Shown here piece after piece: positions 1 through 6,670 of a DNA stretch of 23,643 nt. The DNA is taken from positions 1 through 23,643 of IMG/VR virus record IMGVR_UViG_3300044732_000309; one strand, given 5' to 3'. The notes under the pieces are model-generated. The model ran no database searches, had not been told where the DNA came from, and saw only the letters and a program-made list of their open reading frames with translations. Each line of letters opens with the position of its first letter. Position 1 is the first letter of the stretch. Source of the DNA: a virus. The position numbers and the translations under genes are program-made.

Positions 1-525
1 GTTACCACATGTTCAAATGGTGTAATTGACGGCAAAGATTTACCGTTCTTCGACCTACAGAATGCGTTCATTCGTTTGCGTTCGCAGTCTATCGGTAGTA
101 TGACAGACTTTATTCTGATTTGCGGCGAATGCGGACATAAGACAGAAACGACATTGGACCTAGACACGCTTACCGTAGAGCATCAAGACAATCATACGAA
201 TAAGATTATGTTGTCTGATAATGTCGGTGTGTTTATGAAATATCCTAAAGCAGAAATTCTGGTAGACGATGAGACACCTGCTTTCGATCTGGTGGTATCA
301 TGCGTAGATAAAATTTTTGACCAAGATGAAATATACAGCGCAGAAGATGAGGGTAAAGAAGAAGTAGAAAAGTTTGTTAACAGTCTTTCGACCCAGCAGT
401 TTGAAAAGATTGTGGAATTTTTTCAGACTTCACCTAGACTCGAAAAGACAATTGATTATGCATGTGCAAAATGTGGCACAGAAAATACAGTTTTGATCGA
501 CGGTGTAGAAAATTTTTTCGAATAA
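1..525 (+). CDS. 26: T4 gp26-like baseplate hub protein (5' end cut by window)
   Basis: The frame is open from base 1 to the stop at 523-525, so this is the C-terminal 174 residues of a longer gene; TTG at 76 is not a likely start. Two zinc-ribbon-like pairs are visible, CGECG near the middle and CAKCG near the end, and the last residues are acidic and aromatic. The segment with LRSQSIG, HTNKI and VFMKYP resembles, from memory, the T4-like baseplate family that includes gp26, a hub protein of about 210 aa. That length would put the missing part at roughly 35 residues. The next gene resembles gp51, which fits a baseplate-hub block. Confidence is moderate because the assignment rests on recalled motifs and gene order. 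Confidence 0.6.
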   Translation, partial: VTTCSNGVIDGKDLPFFDLQNAFIRLRSQSIGSMTDFILICGECGHKTETTLDLDTLTVEHQDNHTNKIMLSDNVGVFMKYPKAEILVDDETPAFDLVVSCVDKIFDQDEIYSAEDEGKEEVEKFVNSLSTQQFEKIVEFFQTSPRLEKTIDYACAKCGTENTVLIDGVENFFE

Positions 526-545
526 CCCTTTCTCATGATAATTTG

Positions 546-701
546 ATGAATCATTATAAGACAAACTTTATCTTAATGCAAGAACACAAATACAGTTTGT
601 CCGAGCTTGAAAATATGATGCCATGGGAAAGGGAAGTTTACATCGGTTTGTTGATGACACATTTAAAGAAAAAAGCAGAGAGAAATCAACAGGATTATTA
701 A
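546..701 (+). CDS. 51: T4 gp51-like baseplate hub assembly protein, 51 aa
   Basis: A 51-aa protein starting at ATG 546 fits better than the longer reading from 462, which would overlap the preceding gene by 64 bases in another frame. A further in-frame ATG at 576 is possible. The core with KYSLSELE followed by MPWEREVYIGLL and a basic helical tail is what I recall from small gp51-like proteins of T4-type marine phages, where gp51 helps assemble the baseplate hub and is not itself a virion part. The gene lies 20 bases after the gp26-like gene and 3 bases before the next one, so all three are probably co-transcribed. No strong ribosome binding site is visible. Confidence 0.5.
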   Translation: MNHYKTNFILMQEHKYSLSELENMMPWEREVYIGLLMTHLKKKAERNQQDY

Positions 702-704
702 GAA

Positions 705-3029
705 ATGGCCAGTAACTTACAAGGACTATCAGATAGATTGCAGACTGCCCCAAATAACGGGCCAGATCCTGTTGTCGAACGTCTGGACGAAATGACCCAA
801 CTTGGGCGTGATATCAAGAAGTTACTAAGTTCAACTGGCGCGGGTAAAGGAAAAGAACCGCAGTTAAACAAGATTAAAGATTCAACAAGTCCGCTATCAA
901 TCACGCGAGTAGACGGCGAGAGCGCAGGTAAGATACTTTCGGCAGCAACAGACAATCTAAGTAAAGACTTAGAAAAGTTTAGCGAAGCCGAACACAAAAT
1001 GATGACAGACTTAGTTACCGAAATTGGTAAACTAACTGAAAAGAATCTAGAAGGATTCAATAAGGGTATCAAAGAGGTTGTTGACCTAGCAAAGAAGGGT
1101 CAAGCATTAGCAGAAAAATCTGGCAATGTTGACGGTGCCAAAAGATTTGGAGATACTGCTAAGGCGGCCAAGGACGAACATTTCCGTGTCAATAAAATGG
1201 ATCTTCGTGGTGATAAAGATACTTTTGCTAATAGATTTAGTCGCGCTCTAGGAAATAAAGAACCTATAGATACAAAGAAGACCGGAGTAAGAGCATTTGG
1301 TACCGCGCTTCGTCAAGGCGCAAAAGGCGCAATGAAAGAATTCGCTAAGGGTGTATTAAAAGGTAAAGAAGGTAGTTTCCGAGACCAAATATTTACATCT
1401 GATAAAGCTAAAAGAAGTGCCGAACGAGAGAAGCAGGGTTGGGCACCAGAAGCAGAAAAAATGGTCGACCTGACAGAAGATCAGAAAAAGATGTTGGCGC
1501 AAAAAGGTATTGCACCCGCTTCCGAAAAAGATATTTCATATCGTAAAGCTGGTAAGCCAGTATCGTTGAAAGATATCAATGCTGAGATAGAAAAAGATTA
1601 CGATGATAGAAACAACAAGACCGCTATTGTTCCTGACAAACCAGCGGCGGCTGAAATAGCTTCACCAGTAACAGATACTGGTAGCGATATGCAAGAAGTT
1701 TCCGCTGGACTAGCAGACAGTCCTGTAGTTGATGCGATTGAAGAGCAGACGGAAGTTATAAAGGGCATATCTGATACATCGAAACAGACATTAGAACTTA
1801 TCGATGCTATCAATAAGAGTATGCAAAAAATTGCAGACTCCATAGATAATATCGGAGGAGAATCCGGTGGCGGAGATAGCGGTGGATTGCCAAGCATCGA
1901 TATCGATTTACCGAGTAGAAAACGCGGCGGCAGTTTAGATGCTCCTGATAATCGCAAACAAAGTAAATCGGATAGAGCTAGAAGTCAGCCAAGAGACGCT
2001 AAGGGTAGATTTGTAAAAAGAACACCAGACCTTCCTGCTGGCAGAAAACCGGGTAAAGGAAGAGGCATATTAGGTGCATTAGCGGCTGGCGCGGGTGCTA
2101 TTGGTCTAGGAGCAATGGTTGCAAGTGATGACACGGAAAGTTCGTCTGCGAATATATCCACAAATGCTGCGATGACCGCTACTGACCTAGTAGACGCAGG
2201 TGGTTCAGGTGCTAAAAATGAAGCTAAAGCGGCCGAGAAGGGTGCAGCTAAAGCGGGTGAAAAGGCTGCTACTAAAGCGGGTGAAAAGGCTGCTACTAAA
2301 GCGGGTCAAAAGGGTGCAGTTAAAGCCGGAGAAAAAGTTGCGTCTAAGGGTGTAGCTAAAGTTGGCGCAAAAGCAGTTGGTAAATCACTATTAAAGAAAA
2401 TACCAGGAGTTGGTCTTGTTGCTGGTGGGGTATTTGCTGCACAGAGAGCAATGGCTGGTGACTGGACAGGTGCAGGTCTAGAATTGGCATCGGGTGCAGC
2501 GGGAACTATTCCTGGCGTGGGAACAGCCGCTTCTGTTGGATTAGATGCTGCACTGGCTGCTAGAGATATGGGAGCCTTAGGTGGCACACCAGAAACACGT
2601 GCCGCAGAAGCCGCGCAAGCACCAAAAGCGACATCGCAGTCTAAACCAGCTGCCGTTCAAGGTAAGCCAGGTGGCGGCATATTCAGCCGCGCTGCAGGAT
2701 TTGTAAAGAAGAATCCATTGATGGCCGCAGCCGGTTTAGGTGGTGTGGGTCTAGCCGCAGTAGGTGCATCTAAAGCATGGGATTGGATGTCGGGTGGCGA
2801 TGAGAAGAAAGTGGAGTCTGGTCAAAATCCTGATAGTGGCATCTTAGAGCAAGGAACAGAAAAAGCCAAAGACCAGATGAAAGTAAATGTTCCGCCCCCT
2901 ACTATTATTAATCAGGGTGGAGGAGGTGGTGCCAAACCAGAAAGCACCACTGTACCAAATACCAAATCTTATGTTAGAGACGATGAAAGTAGTTGGATGA
3001 GATTTGCTCTAAAACGAGCAATGGCATAA
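705..3029 (+). CDS. Large Ala/Gly/Lys-rich phage structural protein, tape-measure or hub-like (gp29 candidate)
   Basis: This 774-residue protein has several polar helical segments likely to form coiled coils, for example around residues 340-380. A Gly/Pro-rich, basic middle follows (about 390-450). Next come hydrophobic small-residue stretches near 452-470 and 568-620 of the PGVG/AAG type seen in tail tape-measure and other virion-internal proteins. Residues about 509-548 are an eight-residue KAGEKAAT-like repeat encoded by a 24-bp tandem repeat. The C-terminus is short and charged. T4 encodes the tape measure gp29 close to gp51 and the hub genes, so gp29 is the best positional guess, but I recognise no diagnostic motif. 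The gene ends just before a bidirectional terminator and is the last of this rightward block. Confidence 0.5.
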   Translation: MASNLQGLSDRLQTAPNNGPDPVVERLDEMTQLGRDIKKLLSSTGAGKGKEPQLNKIKDSTSPLSITRVDGESAGKILSAATDNLSKDLEKFSEAEHKMMTDLVTEIGKLTEKNLEGFNKGIKEVVDLAKKGQALAEKSGNVDGAKRFGDTAKAAKDEHFRVNKMDLRGDKDTFANRFSRALGNKEPIDTKKTGVRAFGTALRQGAKGAMKEFAKGVLKGKEGSFRDQIFTSDKAKRSAEREKQGWAPEAEKMVDLTEDQKKMLAQKGIAPASEKDISYRKAGKPVSLKDINAEIEKDYDDRNNKTAIVPDKPAAAEIASPVTDTGSDMQEVSAGLADSPVVDAIEEQTEVIKGISDTSKQTLELIDAINKSMQKIADSIDNIGGESGGGDSGGLPSIDIDLPSRKRGGSLDAPDNRKQSKSDRARSQPRDAKGRFVKRTPDLPAGRKPGKGRGILGALAAGAGAIGLGAMVASDDTESSSANISTNAAMTATDLVDAGGSGAKNEAKAAEKGAAKAGEKAATKAGEKAATKAGQKGAVKAGEKVASKGVAKVGAKAVGKSLLKKIPGVGLVAGGVFAAQRAMAGDWTGAGLELASGAAGTIPGVGTAASVGLDAALAARDMGALGGTPETRAAEAAQAPKATSQSKPAAVQGKPGGGIFSRAAGFVKKNPLMAAAGLGGVGLAAVGASKAWDWMSGGDEKKVESGQNPDSGILEQGTEKAKDQMKVNVPPPTIINQGGGGGAKPESTTVPNTKSYVRDDESSWMRFALKRAMA
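2229..2348 (+). repeat. Tandem 24-bp repeat, five units, in frame
   Basis: Five consecutive 24-base units begin at 2229, 2253, 2277, 2301 and 2325. Units two and three are identical base for base; the others are degenerate. Each unit encodes eight residues of the type AGEKAATK. Because the period is a multiple of three, gain or loss of units would keep the frame, so repeat number could vary between relatives. Confidence 0.85.
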
Positions 3030-3030
3030 A

Positions 3031-3055
3031 AAAGGGGCGCTCTAAGCGCCCCTTT
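3031..3055. terminator. Bidirectional rho-independent terminator
   Basis: An 11-bp perfect stem (3031-3041 with 3045-3055) closes on a three-base loop. Its GC-rich core is flanked by an A-run on the left and a T-run on the right, so it can act on both strands. It lies between the convergent structural gene (stop 3029) and gp32 (stop 3061), ending both units. Confidence 0.9.
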
Positions 3056-3060
3056 CTCTT

Positions 3061-3978
3061 TTAGTCATCCGCAAGACTTGCGAAGTAACTCATATTATCA
3101 TCGGCAGTATCGTCACTCCAAGGCGGAGTATCTTCGGTTGCCTTAGCAGCCGTCTTCATCTTGGTTTCAACGAAAAGTTCATCTTCTGCATCAAGCGGAT
3201 TTACCTTCTCAGCGGTAGGCACACGGGTACCTGCACCGAGAACAGTATTCAGCTTGGCCTTGAGTTCATCATAAGACTTGAAGTTCGAAGGGTCGAGGAA
3301 AGCAGCAAGTGAATGCGTTTCTTTCCAGATTGCTTCTAGCTTATCTTCATTTTCATCAAGAGGTGTATTACCATCAAATTCTGACTTATCGTAGTTACGA
3401 TAGCCTTCTACCTGACGAATACGGAGCTTGAAGTTAGCACCTTCCCAAAGATCGAACGGATTAACCGGCTTCTCATCTTCAAAGGTAGGCTGCATTACGT
3501 CCTTGATCTTGTCAAAAATCTTCTTACCATACTTATAGAGGAAGACCTTACCTTCGTTCTCAGGGTTCGAAGGGTCACGAACAACAAGAACGTTAGAGAT
3601 ATAGGACAAGCGGCGCTTCTGTTTACGAGCGATTTCCTTGTTGGCTTCGATACCCGAATTCCAGAGTTCTGAATTGAGTTCACCAAGAGGGTCTGGCTTG
3701 TTAATAGTAGTCAACGAGTTTTCGATGTACCACTTTCCGGTCGGGCCTTGGAAGCCATGATCATACACACGAACCCAAGGAAGTTCTTCACCTGGAGGTG
3801 CAGGAAGAAAACGAAGAACAGCCTGGCCATTGCCAGCCTTATCTACAGAAGGCTTCCAGAAGCGGTCATCATCGCCGCGCTTTTCGTTTGTGGGATTTGC
3901 AATCTTTTCGACTTCCTTCATGAGCGAGTCGAAGTTGCCACGGTTCTTACGGAGTTCCGATAGAGAATTAAAAGACAT
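3061..3978 (-). CDS. 32: gp32-like single-stranded DNA-binding protein
   Basis: This protein of 305 aa (T4 gp32 has 301) follows the T4 plan. A basic N-terminal segment with RKNRGN (residues 10-15) would mediate cooperative self-binding. The OB core follows, with KAGNGQAVLRFLP (47-59), HGF and GKWYIE (74-86), NVLVVRD and NPENEGKVF (129-146), and WEGANF. The tail is acidic and recruits partners in T4. It coats ssDNA during replication and recombination. The protein has no cysteine at all: His74 aligns with a T4 zinc ligand, but the three T4 zinc cysteines are absent, replaced by a loop containing NSLTTINKPDPLGE. A ribosome binding site lies at 3986-3991, behind a repeat-rich leader. Confidence 0.95.
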   Translation of the reverse strand: MSFNSLSELRKNRGNFDSLMKEVEKIANPTNEKRGDDDRFWKPSVDKAGNGQAVLRFLPAPPGEELPWVRVYDHGFQGPTGKWYIENSLTTINKPDPLGELNSELWNSGIEANKEIARKQKRRLSYISNVLVVRDPSNPENEGKVFLYKYGKKIFDKIKDVMQPTFEDEKPVNPFDLWEGANFKLRIRQVEGYRNYDKSEFDGNTPLDENEDKLEAIWKETHSLAAFLDPSNFKSYDELKAKLNTVLGAGTRVPTAEKVNPLDAEDELFVETKMKTAAKATEDTPPWSDDTADDNMSYFASLADD

Positions 3979-3985
3979 ATTTGTA

Positions 3986-3991
3986 TTCCTT
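3986..3991 (-). promoter_or_regulatory. Ribosome binding site of gp32
   Basis: AAGGAA on the minus strand, seven bases before the ATG at 3978. It supports the chosen start and sits immediately after the AACGCAA repeat array. Confidence 0.8.
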
Positions 3992-3994
3992 ATT

Positions 3995-4033
3995 TTGCGT
4001 TGTATTGCGTTGTATTGCGTTAATATTTGCGTT
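3995..4033 (-). repeat. AACGCAA repeat array in the gp32 leader; candidate autogenous operator
   Basis: AACGCAA occurs four times on the minus strand, at 4027-4033, 4015-4021, 4005-4011 and 3995-4001, spaced 12, 10 and 10 bases. The leader RNA is A-rich and predicted to be unstructured. In T4, gp32 represses its own translation by binding cooperatively to an unstructured leader next to a pseudoknot. A similar role here is inference; I do not see a clear pseudoknot. Confidence 0.45.
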
Positions 4034-4187
4034 GTGTATCATAATCATCGTAGTCATCGAAATCTTCTTCTTGACTACCAGAGTATTTATACAGGTTTTT
4101 ACGGTGTTTATTAGATTTATCAACACCTTTACGAACTTCTTTGACACGAGGTTCGTAATCGAAGTCTCTACGCTTAGAATGACTCAT
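4020..4187 (-). CDS. Small 55-aa protein of unknown function between gp59 and gp32
   Basis: The ATG at 4187 lies directly after the gp59 stop (4188-4190), and the frame ends with TAA at 4020-4022, giving 55 residues. The N-terminal half is strongly basic (starting MSHSKRRDFDYEPR) and the C-terminal half acidic, with EEDFDDYDDYD near residues 40-50. There is no cysteine and no obvious domain. I do not recognise it. The charge split and the gp59-gp32 position suggest a nucleic-acid or replisome accessory role, but that is only inference. Tight packing after gp59 and the lack of any other explanation for these 168 bases support it as a real gene. Its 3' end contains the first of the four AACGCAA leader repeats. 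Confidence 0.7.
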   Translation of the reverse strand: MSHSKRRDFDYEPRVKEVRKGVDKSNKHRKNLYKYSGSQEEDFDDYDDYDTQRKY

Positions 4188-4778
4188 TTAACAGACCACT
4201 TGGCCTTTCTCCTTGATCCATAGTTGAGAGAATTTGTCTTTATCAAACTTAACAAAGACACGGTACTTTGTTATCAAACGAGACACATCTTTCCATATAA
4301 AATCGTTTGCTAACGTAGTATTGTTACTATACACGAAATTAAATAATTTGTCAAGAATAACTAGAGTTTCAAGACTAATTTTTTTACCAAGGTATAGTTT
4401 TAATGCTAGGGGATGTTGACCGTCACTAATCAATGGGTCAACGTTTGCTTTTTCAGCCTCTAACATAAGTGTAGAGATATCTTGCGTGAACAGATATGTC
4501 AACTTCTCTTTTCTAGCCTTCCAGTCCCGATATACATTATCACTTTCAGCATCAAATAGACCATTATGTCCATTGACAAAGTTGGCTACGAAATAGTCCA
4601 CCATTTCAGTAAAACTAAATCGTTTGGCTAACTTACGAAACAATAGAACATCCTTACGCTTAAGGAATGTTTCACGTTTACATCTAACGCCAGATTTTGT
4701 TTTTGTGATGTCGTAATCATCGGAAGTAAAATGAAGTTTGAGTGACATGTAGACACGATAAACTTCGAAAGAGTCCAT
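4188..4778 (-). CDS. 59: gp59-like loader of the replicative helicase
   Basis: This 196-aa protein (T4 gp59 has 217) shows the same pattern as T4 gp59. The N-terminus has VYRVYMSLKLHF followed by DYDITK. Next come KRETFLKRKDVLLFRKLAKRF, a DWKARKEKLTYLFTQDI segment, and a late stretch with SLETLVILDKLFNF. The family binds fork DNA and gp32 and places the gp41 helicase on gp32-coated ssDNA, mainly for recombination-dependent replication. It starts at ATG 4778 through a TAATG overlap with the gp33 stop, so translation is coupled. The order 33-59-32 matches T4 exactly, which strengthens the call. A good internal promoter lies within the gene at 4326-4354. Confidence 0.85.
   Translation of the reverse strand: MDSFEVYRVYMSLKLHFTSDDYDITKTKSGVRCKRETFLKRKDVLLFRKLAKRFSFTEMVDYFVANFVNGHNGLFDAESDNVYRDWKARKEKLTYLFTQDISTLMLEAEKANVDPLISDGQHPLALKLYLGKKISLETLVILDKLFNFVYSNNTTLANDFIWKDVSRLITKYRVFVKFDKDKFSQLWIKEKGQVVC
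4326..4354 (-). promoter_or_regulatory. Candidate sigma70-type promoter inside gp59, reading to gp32
   Basis: Minus strand: perfect TTGACA (4354-4349), a 17-base spacer, then TATAGT (4331-4326). It would supply extra transcript for the 55-aa gene and gp32, the protein needed in greatest amount. It lies in coding sequence, so chance occurrence is possible. Confidence 0.45.
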
Positions 4779-5053
4779 TAGAAGGGGAGCTTTCCATCCT
4801 TGCGCTTCAACATATTTAGTTCTTCCGCTTCCGCGCGGATCTTTTCCTTGAGTGAAGTAGTCAACAGAACCGATACTGATTCCATTTCAATCTCATTCTT
4901 CACGCAATAATCAACTAACAAGTCCATACACTGTAGACCTGTCGATGAGGCTTGCTTCTCAATAAATTGAGAAAACTCTGTAGAAGTTTTAAACTTCTTC
5001 GTAATCAGAAATTCGTTGCTGATTTCATCTACCACTTGAAAATCCTCGACCAT
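4778..5053 (-). CDS. 33: gp33-like late-transcription co-activator
   Basis: ATG at 5053 gives 91 aa and reduces the overlap with the methyltransferase gene to 29 bases; a GTG at 5068 would add five residues. Length is close to T4 gp33 (112 aa). The C-terminal part (LKEKIRAEAEELNMLK then a short hydrophobic end, LPF) resembles the end of T4 gp33, where a final hydrophobic and acidic motif contacts the sliding clamp. Known role: gp33 binds the RNA polymerase beta flap and links the polymerase and gp55 to the clamp at late promoters. The position directly upstream of gp59 is the same as in T4. Similarity is weak in the first half, so the call depends partly on gene order. Confidence 0.7.
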   Translation of the reverse strand: MVEDFQVVDEISNEFLITKKFKTSTEFSQFIEKQASSTGLQCMDLLVDYCVKNEIEMESVSVLLTTSLKEKIRAEAEELNMLKRKDGKLPF

Positions 5054-5570
5054 AAAATTGTGTTCCACTCATTTCATTTTTATCAAAAAGATACCAGCAA
5101 GCATTATCCTTGCCAGTAAACTTACTATCTTCAATCCACTTCACTCTGCCAATGGCCACAATTTTACTACAATACTGTAGATAGGGTATCGCTTGTTTTG
5201 TATGCATCCAGTCGGCGTCAAAGAGAAGCCAAGTTGGGCGAATACTAGCAAACCTATCAATCAATGGATGTAGTATCCATCTAGACCATGGCGGATTAGT
5301 TATAATATACTCTGTATTAGCGGGAATGTCAACAGTTAATGCATCATATTTTTCAATAGAAGGGTCTTTAGGTTCAAGATCGGAAACCAAAGTAGCTACT
5401 GCATTACTATCAGTTAGTGTATCGATATGCCTACAGAGTCTACCGTCGCCAGCGCAAGGCTCAGCGAAGGTAAACTCCGATGGAAGAAAGGGTAAGAGAG
5501 GCTTTACTGCATCCAACGGAGTCGGATAGAAATCATTCTTACGATGTTCAAAGTTGCTTCTCTTACCCAT
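5025..5570 (-). CDS. DNA adenine-N6-type methyltransferase, orphan
   Basis: A 181-aa SAM-dependent methyltransferase. FYPTP (14-18) precedes the SAM-binding motif I FAEPCAGDGRL (35-45). The catalytic motif IV is NPPW (92-95), which matches the (D/N)PP(Y/F/W) signature of amino-methyltransferases acting on adenine N6 or cytosine N4. FYPTP and the small size are common in phage adenine methyltransferases. No restriction endonuclease is next to it, so it more likely protects phage DNA from host restriction than forms a restriction-modification pair. It follows the cell-wall hydrolase by three bases, with AGGA before the start, and its end overlaps gp33. The target sequence cannot be read from the protein. 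Confidence 0.8.
   Translation of the reverse strand: MGKRSNFEHRKNDFYPTPLDAVKPLLPFLPSEFTFAEPCAGDGRLCRHIDTLTDSNAVATLVSDLEPKDPSIEKYDALTVDIPANTEYIITNPPWSRWILHPLIDRFASIRPTWLLFDADWMHTKQAIPYLQYCSKIVAIGRVKWIEDSKFTGKDNACWYLFDKNEMSGTQFYGRGFSSGR
5304..5332 (-). promoter_or_regulatory. Candidate sigma70-type promoter inside the methyltransferase gene
   Basis: Minus strand: TTGACA (5332-5327), 17-base spacer, TATATT (5309-5304). It would serve gp33, gp59 and gp32. It is intragenic and unsupported except by the match and spacing. Confidence 0.35.
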
Positions 5571-5573
5571 TCT

Positions 5574-6179
5574 TTATCCTGCATAAAATATATGATCACC
5601 AATTTTAGCTACTCTACGTAAGTTCCAACGGGGATTTACGTAGTCTGCATGGTAGAATAGAACATTTTTTCCTAATACGCCATGATTGGCTCCGGCGAAC
5701 AATACCTTCTCAGCCACTCTTTTGGCTTCTGCATATTGTTGCGCACTGCGGACACTCTTCTTTCCTTCGCACACCCACGAGAACTGACAAACACGTTTTG
5801 TTCTCTGGTATACAACGGAGCATACAGATTTAGGAAACTTGGGGCTATTTACCCGATTGATAGTGACGGCAGCAACGGCCAATTTGCCGTGAGTAGACTG
5901 GTTACCAGCCTCATAATAGATGTTGTCTGCTAGACACTTCAATTCTCTATTATTTGCCAGACGGATATTTTGCGTCTGGATTCTTTGTTGTGTTACTTTT
6001 CGTTGTTGTTCTTGGGCATCTTCTTTGATGTCCTGAATTACTTCTCCGACGCCGAGGGAATATTCCCTTGCTTCTCTTTCGATGGCAGTTTCAGCATATG
6101 AATTAATTCCATATAAACCATAACTTAATAGTGTAATAATCGAAAGAAACTTGAAGAACTTCTTGTTTAAGGAAGTCAT
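5574..6179 (-). CDS. SleB-type cell wall hydrolase (Hydrolase_2), secreted or membrane-anchored
   Basis: A 201-aa protein. Residues 8-29 form a hydrophobic segment after a basic start, with a plausible signal peptidase site after INSYA; it could instead act as a signal-arrest anchor. The middle (40-76) is a Gln-rich coiled coil. The C-terminal half is a SleB-like domain: CLADNIYYEAGNQ (82-94, with the likely catalytic Glu90), AVAAVTINRV, CQFSWVCEGK, FYHADYVNPRW and GDHIFYA at the end. SleB enzymes cleave the glycan strand of peptidoglycan, so this is probably the lysin or a wall-degrading accessory. It heads the operon that runs to gp32. The ATG is preceded by GGAAATAAG. No holin is visible in the window. 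Confidence 0.85.
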   Translation of the reverse strand: MTSLNKKFFKFLSIITLLSYGLYGINSYAETAIEREAREYSLGVGEVIQDIKEDAQEQQRKVTQQRIQTQNIRLANNRELKCLADNIYYEAGNQSTHGKLAVAAVTINRVNSPKFPKSVCSVVYQRTKRVCQFSWVCEGKKSVRSAQQYAEAKRVAEKVLFAGANHGVLGKNVLFYHADYVNPRWNLRRVAKIGDHIFYAG

Positions 6180-6250
6180 CTTATTTCCATTTAGTTGTTA
6201 AACTTGAGAGGGTATTAGCCAGTGACTCCCCACACTGATTGCCCGAAGAC

Positions 6251-6298
6251 AAAAAAAGACCCGCTGTGTTTGGCTTATTCAGTTACACACGTCGGGTC
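6251..6298 (-). terminator. Rho-independent terminator of the tmRNA gene
   Basis: GACCCG (6298-6293) pairs with CGGGTC (6263-6258), with extra pairing of GTGT and ACAC inside the loop, followed by seven T on the minus strand (6257-6251). It lies directly after the tmRNA coding piece and before the hydrolase gene. Confidence 0.85.
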
Positions 6299-6409
6299 AT
6301 ATAACTATTTAGCATTTCTAAGTTCTACTTCCACGCATTTCATCGTATAAGAAGAACAGGTGATAGTTTTATTCTGTTTCGAGGGAAAACTATCAAAAAC
6401 CCAATGAGA

Positions 6410-6454
6410 TTATGCGGCTAGCGCATATCCTGCAAAGGCAACGTTATCGTTTGC
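6410..6454 (-). other. tmRNA proteolysis tag reading frame
   Basis: Fourteen resume codons from GCA at 6454 to the TAA at 6412-6410 encode ANDNVAFAGYALAA. The ANDN start and the ALAA end are typical of tmRNA tags, and the ALAA end is the ClpXP-type degron. The stop is followed by a 10-bp hairpin (6395-6386 with 6370-6361), the expected helix downstream of the tag. Confidence 0.92.
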
Positions 6455-6532
6455 ATTTACTTTTAGTGGCACTTTGCCAAGCAATCAGTCTCGGACTTCC
6501 TATTACACGAAAATCGATCCTAGTTCACCCCC

Positions 6533-6599
6533 ATCATAGATACACCATCATCCCTCACTTTAGTAGGCACCCCTTTCGGGTCGGACCTTGATGTATCTA
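6533..6599 (-). ncRNA. Intervening segment of pre-tmRNA, removed on maturation
   Basis: This spacer joins the CCA end to the 5' G of the coding piece. Minus-strand bases 6601-6589 pair over 13 bp (one G-U) with 6547-6535, so the acceptor stem would continue into a long hairpin. The top of the hairpin contains CCC-GAAA-GGG, a GNRA tetraloop. This holds the two future ends together for processing, as described for permuted tmRNAs. Confidence 0.8.
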
Positions 6600-6660
6600 T
6601 GGTGGAGGTGGCGGGAGTTGCACCCGCGTCTTTCCGCCTTTATTGTTGCCTGTCAACAAC
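6600..6660 (-). ncRNA. tmRNA acceptor piece (3' domain)
   Basis: From its 5' side it holds a perfect 6-bp hairpin (UUGUUG 6659-6654 with CAACAA 6648-6643), the P2 strand GCGGAAA, the T-arm (GCGGG 6627-6623 pairing with CCCGC 6615-6611) and the acceptor strand with CCA. The T-loop reads UGCAACU; position 55 is G where U (pseudouridine) is nearly universal. Confidence 0.9.
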
Positions 6661-6670
6661 TGATAATCTA

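Larger units (their letters stand above)
6299..6664 (-). ncRNA. ssrA: Circularly permuted two-piece transfer-messenger RNA gene
   Basis: The 3' acceptor part precedes the 5' coding part, the arrangement of alphaproteobacterial tmRNA. The acceptor stem is a 7-bp pairing of GGGGGUG (6532-6526) with CACCUCC (6610-6604). Its third pair is G-U, the alanine identity element, and it is followed by A and an encoded CCA ending at 6600. A T-arm (6627-6611) and the tag reading frame (6454-6410) are clear. A 7-bp P2 helix can form between UUUUCGU (6513-6507) and GCGGAAA (6637-6631), one G-U included. tmRNA rescues ribosomes stalled on broken mRNA and tags the product for proteolysis. The mature 3' end of the coding piece is uncertain. 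The unit has its own promoter and terminator. No other RNA gene fits this 510-base stretch. Confidence 0.93.

Noticed and set aside
4083-4090. TATAAATA on the minus strand, a match to the T4 late promoter
   Set aside because: It falls inside the 55-aa gene about 105 bases before gp32. A single 8-base match in AT-rich DNA is weak, and I saw no set of such sites before the other late-type genes.
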